Assembly: GCA_019914945.1 (NCBI GenBank)
Contig: CM034105.1
Span: 8,556,001-8,620,000 of the forward strand
DNA length: 64,000 bases
From: Typha latifolia
Taxonomy: Eukaryota > Streptophyta > Magnoliopsida > Poales > Typhaceae
Reading direction: 5' to 3'
The translations under genes were made by a program, and so were the position numbers. Each line of letters begins with the position of its first letter. Within the stretch, counting starts at the first letter, position 1. The notes beneath the pieces were generated by a model. It did no database searches, was not told the DNA's origin, and saw only the letters and a program-made list of their open reading frames with translations. This document shows positions 1 through 13,100 of the stretch, in pieces.

Positions 1-2202
1 AAAATTTTATATTTCAAATAATTGACAATCTACACTTCATTTCTATTAACTATACATTTTCCAAAAAATATTTTATTAATATTTCTTATCTACGGTGCTC
101 ATCATAATATAATATTATGAAATACAGTTAACCAAACACTTGTTTATCAATATATTATTATAAATAAACTTGTGTTTAACAAATACAGTATTATAAAATG
201 CAACCAACTAAACAATTTATTATTTAGTTATCAAAATATAACATCTAGAAAACTATGTATGTATTTCTTAATACACATGTATCTCTATATACCGAAAACC
301 AAATGGCTGCAACACATGCCTCCTGTGATACATTCTTGGGCTATACAAAATCATGTCTCTTTGTGGGGCATTAGAAAATCCTACAATGATGGAGCTACTG
401 TCTAACATTAACATTGACCTAGTACGGCAAAAAAGTCATCTAAATATAGCTTTAAAATCTCCTCATATATCCTATCAAAAAGCATCATATAGATGGAATA
501 AAACCACAATAACACACCACAATAACACTAAGGTCCCGCTTGGCATATTGGTTTAAAAAAATTTATCTATGATAAACCCCCCTGCCTTTTCCCCGCCTTG
601 TAAAAAAACATCTTTGCTAAATAGGAAATAAAGAAACAAGATAAGAAAAACAAATAAACGCTACTTAGCTAGGACGAGAAAATTGGGATATCTGACCATT
701 TATCTATCTTTTTAAACTACTAAAAATTACCCTCCTAAAATGCTCAATTGCAAAATTATAATATGACCACAATATACATTGATAATGACTATAATATATT
801 AAAATATTACTGAATTATAATTGGACTATAATATAATATATTAGAATATGTTTCTAATGAAAATATTTTGATAAGAGATGTTCATTTTAGGATGCTATTT
901 GTGATAATATTTATATTATGTAAATTATGATGAATTAAATTAAATTATGTGTTAGCCAGAAATTAAAAAAATTATCATGATGTGATAATATAATGCTGTA
1001 AAATAAAATTACAATTTCTATTTATGTTTAAGTTCCCATTTTATTCTAATCCAAAGTTTCCTAATTTGCAATTAAATAGGCCCTAAAAGACATTAACCTT
1101 TATATGCTCTAAAGAATCCTAGCTGACCAGGTTGGCTGGTCACATTCGCGCTCCTAATCCTACTTGGAGACTAGTCTTAATAGATTGTTCTCTTTGACTT
1201 CAGAGGCCTGTTCAATAAAGATGAACTTGATTATGGCTCGACCGCATTACGAGTCAAAATTCCAGTTTTTGGCTAATTTATTATTCTTCTCCAAATTTCT
1301 TAGTCCCACAATAATTTTTAAAACTATTTACTAAACTATTATAATTTTTATTAAATAAACTTAATCATGGCTTGACCTCATGTAAATTTCTATTAAGTAA
1401 ATTACATTCCAATAAAGCAATTTATAAAAAATGCTCTCTCAATCAACGATTTTTATTAATTTAAAATTACTACCTTTTTAGGATAGTGCTTTTACTATAT
1501 AATCTTTCTAAAATTGCTGTCTCAGCAAGTTGTCAAATAATTTTCTGAGAAACCTATATGATGCTTATCTGACAATAATTATAGTATACAGTAGTACTCT
1601 GGTGAATAGTTTGAAAACTATAGTAAATGAATATATATTATTTTTATCAATGACAGTATATCGGTAAAAAAATCATCAAAATTATCTAAAAAAAACAATT
1701 TCGATTAAATTTGATCACCCGTACATCACATGTTGCTAAGAGAAACGTCCCGGAAGCGCCCTCTTTGTTCTATACTCAACAGTCTCAACCTGTTAAGTCA
1801 ATAGCACTTACCTTTCGCCTCGGAGTCTTCCTTATACTCCACCCATACGCTTGAGTTAAATAAAGCGATAAAACTTTCAGGTGCAAATCCCTAAATCAGA
1901 TTCTTTTGTTCCCTTTCATTTAGAAAGGTAAGGAAAGCGTAAATGATTAGAAAAAGACGAATCGCTTATTCTTGGTCGTTTTAGCTGACTAATTTGCTAT
2001 CTCATAGGTATCCGAAAGAGGATAACCATCAGAATAATAGAAGACGTTACAGCGGAGGGAGATCGAGATCTCTGGAGATTTAAGGGAAAAGGGTCTGGTT
2101 GCGAATTATTTTTCCGAAATTTCTTGAAAGGCCCTTGAATCAGTCGTCGTTTATACGGAAACTGGTCTCCCATCTCCCGTTGTTTGCTTTGTGAGGTTGT
2201 TG
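1..2202 (+). promoter_or_regulatory. AT-rich upstream region and presumed promoter/5' leader of the RGLG gene
   Basis: I see no supportable gene in this stretch. It is very AT-rich to about 1700, then more mixed, and its short open frames look like chance. The last 170 bases before the ATG at 2203 are GC-richer and purine/pyrimidine mixed, as expected of a 5' untranslated leader. No TATA box can be assigned with confidence, and a 5' UTR intron cannot be excluded. The promoter role is inferred only from position. Confidence 0.4.
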
Positions 2203-2475
2203 ATGGGAGGGCGTAGTTCTAGAGAAGCTAGCGGCCGGAATAGGTCATTCCAGGAGCGGAGTTATCCAGCGGAGCAATCCTGGGGTCGGACTTATTCGTA
2301 CGAGACGCCAGGGTATCAGAATTATGCCCAGCCGCCGCCGCCTCCCGAGGGATTTTCTACGCCTTATCCAGCTTATCCCCCGCCGCCTGCTCAGCCACAG
2401 AATAGTGCTGATTCACGGCCTAGATTGGATCGATGGTATTCGAGGATAAGCGACCAGTACAGTACCGTGGAACAG
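2203..2475 (+). CDS. RGLG: RGLG exon 1 (residues 1-91)
   Basis: Encodes [10 protein letters not shown] through ..YSTVEQ and ends at CAG before GTAATA, in phase 0. It holds the myristoylation motif and a low-complexity segment with PPPPPEGF and YPPPPAQPQ, then the conserved [13 protein letters not shown] motif that leads into the copine domain. The next coding exon is 13.4 kb away. Confidence 0.93.
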
Positions 2476-4089
2476 GTAATAAACTAGTTTATTCATGCAC
2501 TGGATAATTGCAACCTGTTGTTCATAATGTCGCTGATGCTAAGTTTGGGCTACAAGCAATTTTACTGCTAGGATAGAAGTAAAAGAAGATGAGAATTAGA
2601 GAAGAATAAGGGTTTGAGAAGAAAAGAGAGAAAAAGTACCCATCAATATTCAACTTTTTTTATTGACGCATAATTGAGATAAAAGGTCTTGAAGTTTGGT
2701 GGAGTTTCAGAATCTTTCGGTTCTATCTGCTTTTGTTCCTTTTCTCTACTTGGTCCTACGCTAAAGAGTGGTTGGTTGTATACATATATGCAACATTACC
2801 TTAATCATTAGTAAAGTAGCATATGATGATATAAGAGATTTATTATCAATAGTAAAATAGCATGTGATGGTATATGAGATTTACTTATGGCCATAAGTCT
2901 AAATTAAAATAAATTAGTGGAACTAAGAAAAGAGCAATGGAATAAATTATATTTGGGCACCTTGTTATTGGCAGTTTTCAACATTCCATGCCTTATTAGT
3001 AGTCTTGATACTCTAAGACGATGAATCTAACCTCTCACGTAGATAATGCATTGAGAAATTTTTTCTTCTTGCTGAATGAGGTTAAGTAATTTTGTGGCAC
3101 AATTTGTTCATATGTGCAAGAGTTCTATCTTTAGTATATGATTCGTCTTTTGCTGTGAGATAAATATACCTCTCTTGTTATGAGAAATCTCAAAACCTAG
3201 ATAATAATACAGAAGACCTAAATCTATTATTTAATAGTTTTGAGAAAAATATTTCTTTAAAAACTTGATAATAGTCAAGTCATTACCAGCAAAAATCATA
3301 TCATCCTTATAGAGTATGAATAGTCTGCCCATTCAGTGATGGTCAAATATCATGTGGTAGTGCTACCAAAGTCTAAGACCTAAGTATTAGGAGAAGTACA
3401 AAAGTGTCAGATATGGCAAATGATCTGGGTGAGAAGTAGGGGTTTAAACAAGCCAACTTCTGCTCAAGCTTGGCTTGAAATTTTTTTCGAGCTTGAAATC
3501 TGTTTAGGCTCTGCTCAATTGCATCCAAGACGAGCTCGAGTTGTAAATTATCACTGAAAGCTGCTGAATAAAGCTTCCCATGGTTGGAGAAGATGATGAG
3601 CGCCACCTCCTCATACACCGTAGTTAGCAACCCATTCCTCCGCTTTTTGAATGTCACCATTAATTTATCTTGTTCTCGATCTGCTTGAAACTCCAATCTT
3701 CCTCTCCATATCTCTCTCCTCTGTCTTTTCTTAAGAAGAAACGAGTAATAGTAGTGCCATAGTTAGAGAGATGAAGAAAAGACCCCTTTCATTGCTATTT
3801 TTAGTAGCCAAAGATGGAACCCAGAAGTCACCAAGTTGGCTTCTCACCCACACACACCACCACAACGAAATGTGAAAGTTGGTCATGAAGGGAAAGTAGC
3901 CATGGACAATACTTGGAATCTGATTGGTTTGGAGGAGTGTGAGGCTGGAGATGAGGTGAGGAGTGTGGAAAAATGAGAATGACCTTTGAAGCCCATCTGG
4001 ACTACACACAATGCCATGATAAGACTTAGAAAGGAGAAAAGGAGAGGAAATGAAGTTAGCATCATTGAGAGGATCCAAAGAACCTGCTC

Positions 4090-4122
<33 letters not shown>

Positions 4123-7100
4123 TTCGAGGCTAGAGATAGAGATCTTGGTTGAATGGTTGGGCAAACCATCCGATGAGGCGTCATGGGAATTTGAGTCCGA
4201 GATCGTCGATCAATTTCTCGACTTCACACCTTGATGGCAAGACTGAGGAAGTGTGGTGGGCTATTACAATTCAACTAGTTATGACTTTTGTTTAGTTTTT
4301 TGTTTTGGGAAGAATAGGATTTCTAGCAGTCGCGTTCGCAGGAAGTCGCGTTCGAACGCGACTATCGAACGCCTGCATACATTTGCAAAAATAGAGAACG
4401 TGCTTAGTGCATTCAAATGGGTTCGATCATGTTCGAACACACCTTCGAACGCCTACACACGTTTGCAACGACAGAGAATGCGAAATCTGCGTTCAAACGC
4501 AATCGGCAAACTGCATTATCTTAGGGATATATTTTAATTATCTTAGGGTTAACTTTTAATTATTTTGTTAATAGTTTAGCCTCTAAATATGTGGAAGGCA
4601 ACTTAATTGAGGATTATTGATAAAATATTGAAGTTTTCCTTCCCAACTCTCTCTCTTTCCATCTTTTTATCCAATCTTGGACGTTGTCTTCTTCCTCCAT
4701 CTAACCGTGCCCCTTTGCCTCTCAAGGATCAGTCCACACTCTCCCCCTTCGTCTAGCTTTATGCTCTACCCTACTACCATAGCCACCAAAAAACCTAACC
4801 ATTATTTTCTATTCCATTACTCATATTACCCACGCCACTATCTGACCGACGATCAATACTTTTCTATTAGTGGTGGTAGCATAGTGGCTCTGGTTTCACC
4901 TAAATCGAAGGTCAGGATAAAAAGATATAAATAAAGAGTGGAGTAAGGTCAAAACGGTAGATATCCGACATTGTGGTTGTGAAACTGGATAGACCCAGTT
5001 AGTACGAAGATGAGTTCTTGGTTCTCCCTGGTTGCTCCCTCGGGTTAGCTTTGGATCATTTGTTCACCATCGTCCGAGGAGCGTTGGCTCTGATACCAAT
5101 GTTACGAATTAGATATGGAATGATCAGTTCGCAGGATGATCCTGAGATTTTGATGAGTATTAACCTCGGAAGTCTTAGATCTAATGGCTTTGAAATGAAA
5201 TCAATCAGAGATTCGGATGAAAAGTTATGACTAAAAATAGTGGAGCAACGTCAGAACGAGATAGAAACATGAAAAGTCGACATTGCGGAGGTTGTCGGAA
5301 GGTGGCGGACGACCGTGGGATAGTGGTGTTCAGTCGTATAAGTGGGTGGCTTGTGGAGGTAGATTGTAGCTAGGGTTTGAAGGTTGAGGTCCTAATCTGA
5401 CTGAGTTGTTTTTAGGATAAGCGAAATGCTTAGTAGAAGGGGATCCTCATGTCTACAATGGAGCTTCACCTTAACTACAAAGTGATGAGTGCTTCAATCA
5501 CGCGTTTTGCATTATGGATGCAAAACAGTTGGAGATAGAGTATCTAACTTAGATCTATTCCTAGGAAAATAAACGACTGATTAATTTACTTTTACTCTTA
5601 GATTTTTTTACTCTTACTCCTAAGTTTGTTTAAGACTAAAACATAATTCTTAATTCTTCATTAGATACTTGGATGATTAAATAAAGAAGCTCAGCCCTCT
5701 ATATATAGAGATTGGATATAATGAGTCCTACTCGGACTTAGTTTTAAAGAGGCTTATACAACTCGAATTAGAATTTGCTTTAGAGGCTTACATAACTTAA
5801 TTAAACTTGCCTTAATGACTCACATGACATAATTAAACTTGCCTTAGTGGTTTATATGACTTAACTAGACTTGTCTTAAGGGCTTATATAACATAACTAG
5901 ACTTGCCTTAAGGGCTTACGAAAGAGATAACAATAAATCAATTAAAATATAAATATACTCGACCTATTGAGCCCAATGTCCTCATAATGTGATCCAATTT
6001 GACCCAGTTCGCATCAAACACTTGAAGTCACCAAGCGGTAGGCTCCTTTTTCCTTTTTTCCAATATTTATTCATATCTACTACTATTGGTATAAAAAATA
6101 CTATGCAAGAGATATAATCTACCGTTGATGGTGGAGAGTCTATGTGAATAGCTTAGAAAGAGAGTTAGCGTGAATATGGAAGAGTGGGTGGTTTGAATTT
6201 ATGGTAGTGGGCCCCATGGGGCTATGTGTTGTGTTACTAACTAGATTTGGATCGATCTAGACATAAGAAAATTATGAGAACTTTTATGGTGGTAGCCTCA
6301 CGAGTTACAGATCTAATAATTTTAGTTTCACGTAAATTAAAGGTCGAGATGAAAAGATAAAAATAAAATAGTGAACATAGGTAAGAAAAGGATAGATCGA
6401 TAAATATCTGACGTTGTGGCAGTCGTCTGAGAGTGGCTGACGACCAAGGGTGGTACTGGACGGTGGTAGAGTAGGGTGGCTTATGGAGGAAGATGGTGGC
6501 TAAGGTTTGAAAGCTTGGAAGAGTTTTATGGTTATGATTTACTTTTAGAAAGATAAGAATAATCTAACGGCTATAGTAAAAGATAAAGATGAGATAATAA
6601 AAATAACTTAATTTAATGATCATTCCGCCATTATTATAAGAGTAAAAATTCGAGCAGATCGAATCTTCATGCGGATTATCCTATTTATTTAAAATTTAAA
6701 ACAATAAGATAAAGCTAACTAACTTACTTGACTCGACTTGACTGACTCAATTTATTTGACTCCCGTTGTCGGATCATAACAATCTACCACGCTTTCGACA
6801 CTTTGTTCTCAAGGTGACTAGTTATCGAGCTGGATCTTCCGGTTTACGTTGTGCTCGTAGACCCACGAGTCTGCATGTAAATACAACTCAATTAGTTGAC
6901 ACGGGTCCACTAGTTGTCCTTTGGTTCGTAACTCATGGGTTCCTAACTAATTTGCTAGAGTTGGTCAAGTCAAATCATAAAAATTTAGCACGCATCGAGA
7001 TACGTGCACTTCATCTCTCCCACTCAATAACCAAAAACCTAACTCTAGGGCTGAAATTATTTTTCAGCTTAGGGACGCCGTTGTGGGCTGCATGGGCGTT

Positions 7101-10100
7101 GGCGGCGGCTGGGCAAGGTTTCTGGCTGGTGGCAGTCAGCGTCTAGCAGCTCCTTGTGGCGGTGTAGCGGAGACGAGTGGTGGTGGAAGCCAACTATCGA
7201 GCTCAGGCTCGGGTTGATGCAGCGGTGGCCATGGTGAGTTGCCAATGGGTCCCTCGGTGCTCAGCGGCTGTGGTTGTTGGCCGTAGTTCCACTGTCGTGG
7301 AGTGGAGGCAGCGGCGAAGCTTGTGAAAGCCACCTCGATGTGGCTTCGCTTGGGCAATAATGCTGTGAGTGTGGTCGTTGGGTTTAGCCATGAGATAGTC
7401 TCTGGCGTCTACGACTGCCACCATTGGATGGTTGTTGGAACATCGGAATCGGGTTTGCTGCAGTGAAGAGCATTGTCAATGGTGCTCTTCCAGCCTAGAT
7501 TGGCTACGAGGGTCCTGTGGAAGGGACCAAATGTGGTCTTTGGGGTCGAGAGCACTTGGATTGCTGTCGGATGAGTTCCTGGTTCTCCACGGTTGCTCCT
7601 TCCTCGTTTATCTTCTTCGATCTTGTGCTAATTATCAGCCGAGGAACGTCGGTTCTGATACCAATGTTACGAACTAGATTTGAACTGATCTGGATGTAAA
7701 AAATTATGATTATTTTTGTAGTGGTAGTTGAGATGAAAAGATAAAAATAAAACAGTGAAAATATGTCAGAAAGGGACAGATCGATAAATATCCGACGTTG
7801 CGTCGGTTGTCGGAGTGTGGTGGATGGCCAAGAGTGGTGATGAATGACCGTAGAGTAGGGTAACTCATAAAGGAAGATGGTGACTAGGGTTTGAAAGCTT
7901 GGAAGAGTTCTATGGTTATGATCTACTCGTAGAAAGATAAGAACGATCTAACGGTTACAGTAAAAGATACTAACGAGATAATAAAGTATCATTCTACCAT
8001 TATTATCGACATATGACCACTATTATTTATATGAGTAGAAATTCTAGCGGATCGGATCTACATGCGGATTATCTGTGATAGGTTATGGAATGGTCCCTTC
8101 AAGATCTGGATTGATTGTAGGAAGCAGTTCGCGCACTTGAGGGAAAATATTTACTAGATATTCTCCCGTAGTTAGAAAATTACGAAACCAAGTTGGATCA
8201 ATCCATAACTTCCGATCTACCGTTTTTCGTATTTACGCTCTTCGCAGATTTGAACTGCAACTGGGACGAAAACACGATATAGTGCGGATGATGGTGGTGG
8301 TGACGGATGGAGTGAATGTTAGGGTTATGGATGATAATGAAGATGAGAGTGGATAGTTGATGCAGGTAAGGGATAAAAACGAAGGGGAAGAAATGGTCGA
8401 GATCCCAAAGAAGAGGGAGGACTCGACAGACGAGGGAGATTAGAAATTAGGAGAGACCTTGCCAACGGTAGATGTGGTAGGTTGGTGAAGAGAGAAGAGG
8501 GAGATTAGGGTAGAGAGACTAGAGAGAGGATAGGAGGCAAGAAACCAATATTCCAATAGCATAATAATTTTGGCTGCCATCCAAATGTTTATAGAGGCTA
8601 GCCAACAAGCCAAAATAACAGTTATTAACCCTAATCTTAGTGGACTTCCGCGGATCGCGTTCGAACGCACAAAAAACGTTCATTGTCGATGCGAACTTGA
8701 TGCAGACGTTCGAACGCAACGTTCGAACGCACAAAAGACGTTTATTGTCGATGCGAACTTGATGCAGACGTTCGAACGCAACGTTCGAACGCGCCTGACC
8801 ACGTTCAAACACACATTTTGCGTTCTCTATTTTTGCGAACCTAATACAGGCGTTCGCAAAGGCGTTTGAACGCGACCCTTTTCGCGTTCAAACGCGACCT
8901 ACAAAAAATTTATTTTAATGAAAATAAATAACTAATGCAATAATAAAAAGACTAACAGGGTGTATCAATCTAATATATATGAAATTTAAAATAATAAAGA
9001 TAAAACTAACTAACTCACTTGACTTGACTTGACATGACTGACACATGACTGACTCTCGTGGTCAGATCATAACAGTTGATAACTTAGAGAGAGAGTGAGA
9101 GATTTAGCGTGAACGTGGGGAGTGGGTGGTTTGAATTTATGGCAACGGGACTCATGGAGCCATGTGCCGAACACAAGAGGTGGGGAGTAGACAAGGATAT
9201 GGTGGAGATATGACTATATATATATATATATCCTCGTTATGCTTGGCTCAATTCCTTTTGGTCGACTAGCTGTGTGCTCTTGGAAGATCCGATGAGGCAC
9301 TTCCACATGTGTTTGGTCCAAAAAAGCTCTCCCAAGTGCAAAAAGAAAAAAAGTCTGATATACAGGATCAAGAATTTCTTTACACATGTGATGAATTCTT
9401 CTCACTAATTTCCATTTCAAATTGGCCTAATCGATCTCTGTGAAGTAAGTAGTTTTGTTGGCAGACCGTGCTTGTGGTTATTGCTCAAGCAATTGCAGAA
9501 GCAGACATAGTTCAAAAGTTTAAAAAAAAAATCACTTTTTGATTGTACAGGAATGAAACAACCTTTACTAAGTGGGAGTTTTAAGATAGCGCGAGGAAGT
9601 GAAAGAAGATCCACCAAATGGGTACCAAGAACCCAATATGACATACGGGTCACCTTTGTCACCTTTGTCCGTAATTTCTCAACCTTCCCTTGGGTGATAG
9701 TTAGAAGCACCTCACTTGCTCCACGGGAACTAGCCTAAGGGTTTGCTTCATCTTGGGCATTCCCCTTCTCCTTCCTAAATTTTATTTTATAAATAGTATA
9801 AATATAATTTTGATCTTATCGAGCTGAACCTAAGTGAGCTAGCTTGTGCTTAGGCATACTTTGAAATGAATTCCCAGCCTAAATTTATGTTCAAGCTTGA
9901 CTCATATACATTCGAGCCGAGCCGTAGTCGATCTGAGCCCTAGCCTAGTTCGATCTGCTCATTTATTTTGACAGCCCTATTGAGAAGTAGAGAATTCCTA
10001 GAAGATGATCATGACATATAGAAGTAGAGAGATTCCAGGAGATGATCATGAAATCTAGAATATTACCTTTATGGATATTAATATTATGATAAGAAATCTA

Positions 10101-13100
10101 ATAGTACTTTTGGCACTTTGGGCATTTCTGATTGCATCTCTTCTGAGTAGATTAAAATTATTGCTCGACGGATCAAATAGTTTGCTATCTTTATTGGGCT
10201 ATGTTCAGTTATGATTTGTGACAATAATCCCAGATTGAGAGGAAATACTAAAGTGAAATGTAGTGGTGGAGCCAGATTTTTTAGGTGGCAAAATTATCAA
10301 GTCACTTACAACAATAAAATAATATTAACTATATTTAAAGTATATTGTCTAAAGTTTTTTTCCTGACGAAAATTATGACTGACAGGTTTGTTTCTTCTAA
10401 TTTCATATTGTATATTTGGATGATAGTAAAATATTCTTAATCTGAAACTCGATGAGATTTCTATATATTAATTTCTTGGGAAATATTTTGAGATATCCAT
10501 TTTATTAGGAGCTAGACATTAAAACAACATAATGAAACTAATGGGATAATGCTAAGATCATTGAAGGGGCTCATGGTGTATGAGTGTACCTTGGTTTGAA
10601 TCTTAGTGGCATTGGCTTAACAAAGAGACCATTAAGTTACCACTTCTCTCTCCCTCTCTCAAAAAGAAAAAAAGCAGAATGGAAAATTTCTTGGCGCCTC
10701 ACTTATTACTAATTAGAAATAAAGCTTTATTATTTTTAAATAAAGTACCTTAATGGTTTTTGCTACCTCTATTGAATATCTCAATAAAGGGAAGACTTCT
10801 TGTCACCTCAATTATTTCAATTCTTTTTAATTGAATTTAAAGCTGAAAATTAAACAAAAAAGTTTGATATCTTGTATGGGGCCCACGAGAAGTTATGCCA
10901 ACTTCTGGCGCATCTGTCGCAGAACATTAATAGATAAAATAAACTAACTCACATAGGACCCATGCTTGTTTGTAAAAACAATTTTGGACTATTCTTTAAA
11001 GCGATGTGGTGTGGCCAAAGATGGCTCTATTTTGTTGGAGTTATGATCAATGTTGGGTTTAGAGAGATGGGTTTGGCAACATAGGTTCGTTTACATTTGG
11101 AGCAGTGGTCGTGGACTTGTGGTTTAGGAGAAAGGTACAAGTTTGATGCATAAGATTAGTCAAGTGATTTTATGGTGAATTGTTACGAATTGACCTAGAG
11201 GACTAGCCCAATCACATTGGGCTGCGGCGACGAGAGTGGTCAGGGGCTTTTACATCCAACCCCTATTTATCTATTTGTTTTTATTATTGTACTTGCTTAT
11301 TAGTTTATGTCATTTCCCTTTTCAGTCATTTGCTTATTAGGCTAGTCGGACCCGAGCTCATTAAGCTAGGTCGATCGAGTCGAATTGGGTAGCCAACAAA
11401 TAGTCTGGTGCGCACCCTCATTTGACTTTATTGGACATTTGATCTTTCCTCTCTATCTCTATCTCTCTCTCCCCCTCTTAACCACCCTTTTCTCTCATCC
11501 TAGCAGCCACCAAATTGAGGCTACCCTTCCCTTCCGTTCATTTGGACCCCTTTTGTCCTTAAGGAATGTACCACCCTCTCCCTCCACCATTACACTAACT
11601 ACAACATCGCCATCACCATCGCCATCACCCTAACCGATCTACCATCACCATCGTCGAGACCAAACTCTCATCCATAACCCCTAATCAAACTGGGACCATA
11701 ACAGTGGTATAAGAGCCATGGATTCTTGGACCATGACCATCACCCGTTCAATGGTAAATTAGAGGATTGCTGCGAGGTGAACGTCGAAGGAGAGCTATCC
11801 GCTGTTGCAGTAACCTCGGTAGAAATCAAGGTGGCCTCGGATGGAGGGGCCATCGTGGCTGACCCTACCACCAATCTCATCCTCCAATGCTTGTTGGAGT
11901 TGCAGGCGAGGTCGCAAGAGGAGATGAGAGGTCTATGGTCCTCACATCCTCGTGCTCAATAGATGCGCGTAGGAATCGGGCACCGCTGCTGCACCATCCC
12001 ATGACCAGGACTGCCGCCGCCTAGACCAAACCTATCTTGCCTCCTTTTTTGGTCCTAGAGCACCTTACTATGATGTCCCCTATGGTCCGAACTGAGAAGA
12101 ACTAGGCCTATGGCCTGATTTGAACCTTGGACGAGCCGAGGCCGCAGGACACGTCAAGGCCGCAGCGGCTTGCCCGAACTCAAGGACTTCGGGTTGCGTC
12201 CAGATAGAGAAGATCGTAGACAACGTGACCATGTGGTGCAGCTACTCTATCCACCTATGGTCAGTCCTGAGCTTGTTGATGTTCCCAACCACGATAATGA
12301 CATTTAGGGGCAGACGACAATGCTTGAGTTTCCAAAGTTCCAATGAGGTAACCACTTGATTGGATATTTTAGAGCTGAATAGTCTTTCTATTACAAGGTA
12401 TAATGAAGGATGCCAAAGTGTTGCTAGCGAGCTTTCACTTGGAAGGAGCGACGCTCCATTAATTGATGGCGGCATGTCTGTGATTTGGGACTGTCGAATT
12501 TGAAGACTACAATGCCACACTCTCCAAATTGATACAGCGGACAATCGTGGCCATGTACCAAGAGGAGTTTGAGGGTGTTAGCAGTCGGTGTCGACCACCT
12601 TAGTCGCAGCAATTACTGGTGATGCAAATCTAGTATGAATGCAATGTTTTGGAGAACAATCGACCCAAACAAATAACTAAAGTAAAATATAGTAAGCAAT
12701 AACTGATAAGAAGTTAATTGATTAAAATGATCACTACTAGATAGAAGGAGAGAAAATCACTCAGATAAGGCAGTAGCTTCCTCAATCCTCAAATAGGTAT
12801 GCTGATAGTAGAAAGGCCTAAAATATGGTGTAAGGAAAGACTGTAGAGTTTAGGTTACCAATAAATGGAATAGTAGTGCTTTTACTTTGAAACCAAGTCT
12901 GCTTTTACTTTCAAACCAAGTTCTCCTCTTCAAGTCTGGGCACTCAAAGATTCTCTTTCACTACTGGAATCTTCTGGACAGCAGCAGTAACCAACGAAAA
13001 AGTAGAGATTGAAGAAGGAGAGAGGTTTAGAGAGAAAGTAGAAGAGATTAGAGAAGAATCTTAAGACAGAGTAGGAGAAAGAGAAAGAAAGAAAAAGAGA

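Larger units (their letters stand above)
6232..9074 (-). mobile_element. Short non-coding LTR retroelement (two LTRs, about 870 bp interior)
   Basis: LTR A (6232-6781) and LTR B (7665-8075 plus 8973-9074) are clearly homologous: both begin TGTTAC-AACTAGATTTG and end GATCATAACA. Next to LTR B the strand reads GGTTCTGATACCA (7651-7663), a complement of the tRNA-Met primer binding site, so B is the 5' LTR and the element reads right to left. The interior (6782-7650) has no gag or pol and looks like leader only. This is a non-autonomous, LARD/TRIM-like structure. A possible 4-base GTTG duplication flanks it. LTR B is split by a solo LTR. Confidence 0.7.
3437..9979. mobile_element. Decayed hAT-like element (outer boundaries), heavily invaded
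   Basis: The left end begins TAGGGGTTTAAACAAGCC. The right end, read inward, begins TAGGGCTGTCAAAATAAATG. Both ends continue into GAGCC/AAGCTTGGCTTG-type subterminal repeats like those of the intact hAT element at 54494-59364. Flanking 8-mers are gtgagaag (3429-3436) and ttgagaag (9980-9987), 7 of 8 identical, as expected of a hAT target duplication that has aged. The interior holds a MADS-box fragment near the left end and a stack of LTRs (4.3-9.1 kb). No transposase is visible. That the two ends belong to one insertion is inferred from the near-matching duplication. Confidence 0.6.

Noticed and set aside
172..556. Two small open frames upstream of RGLG
   Set aside because: AT-rich chance frames without recognisable motifs or splice continuity.
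7136..7699. Several overlapping frames on both strands
   Set aside because: Leader of the short LTR element next to its primer binding site; no domain and no conserved reading.
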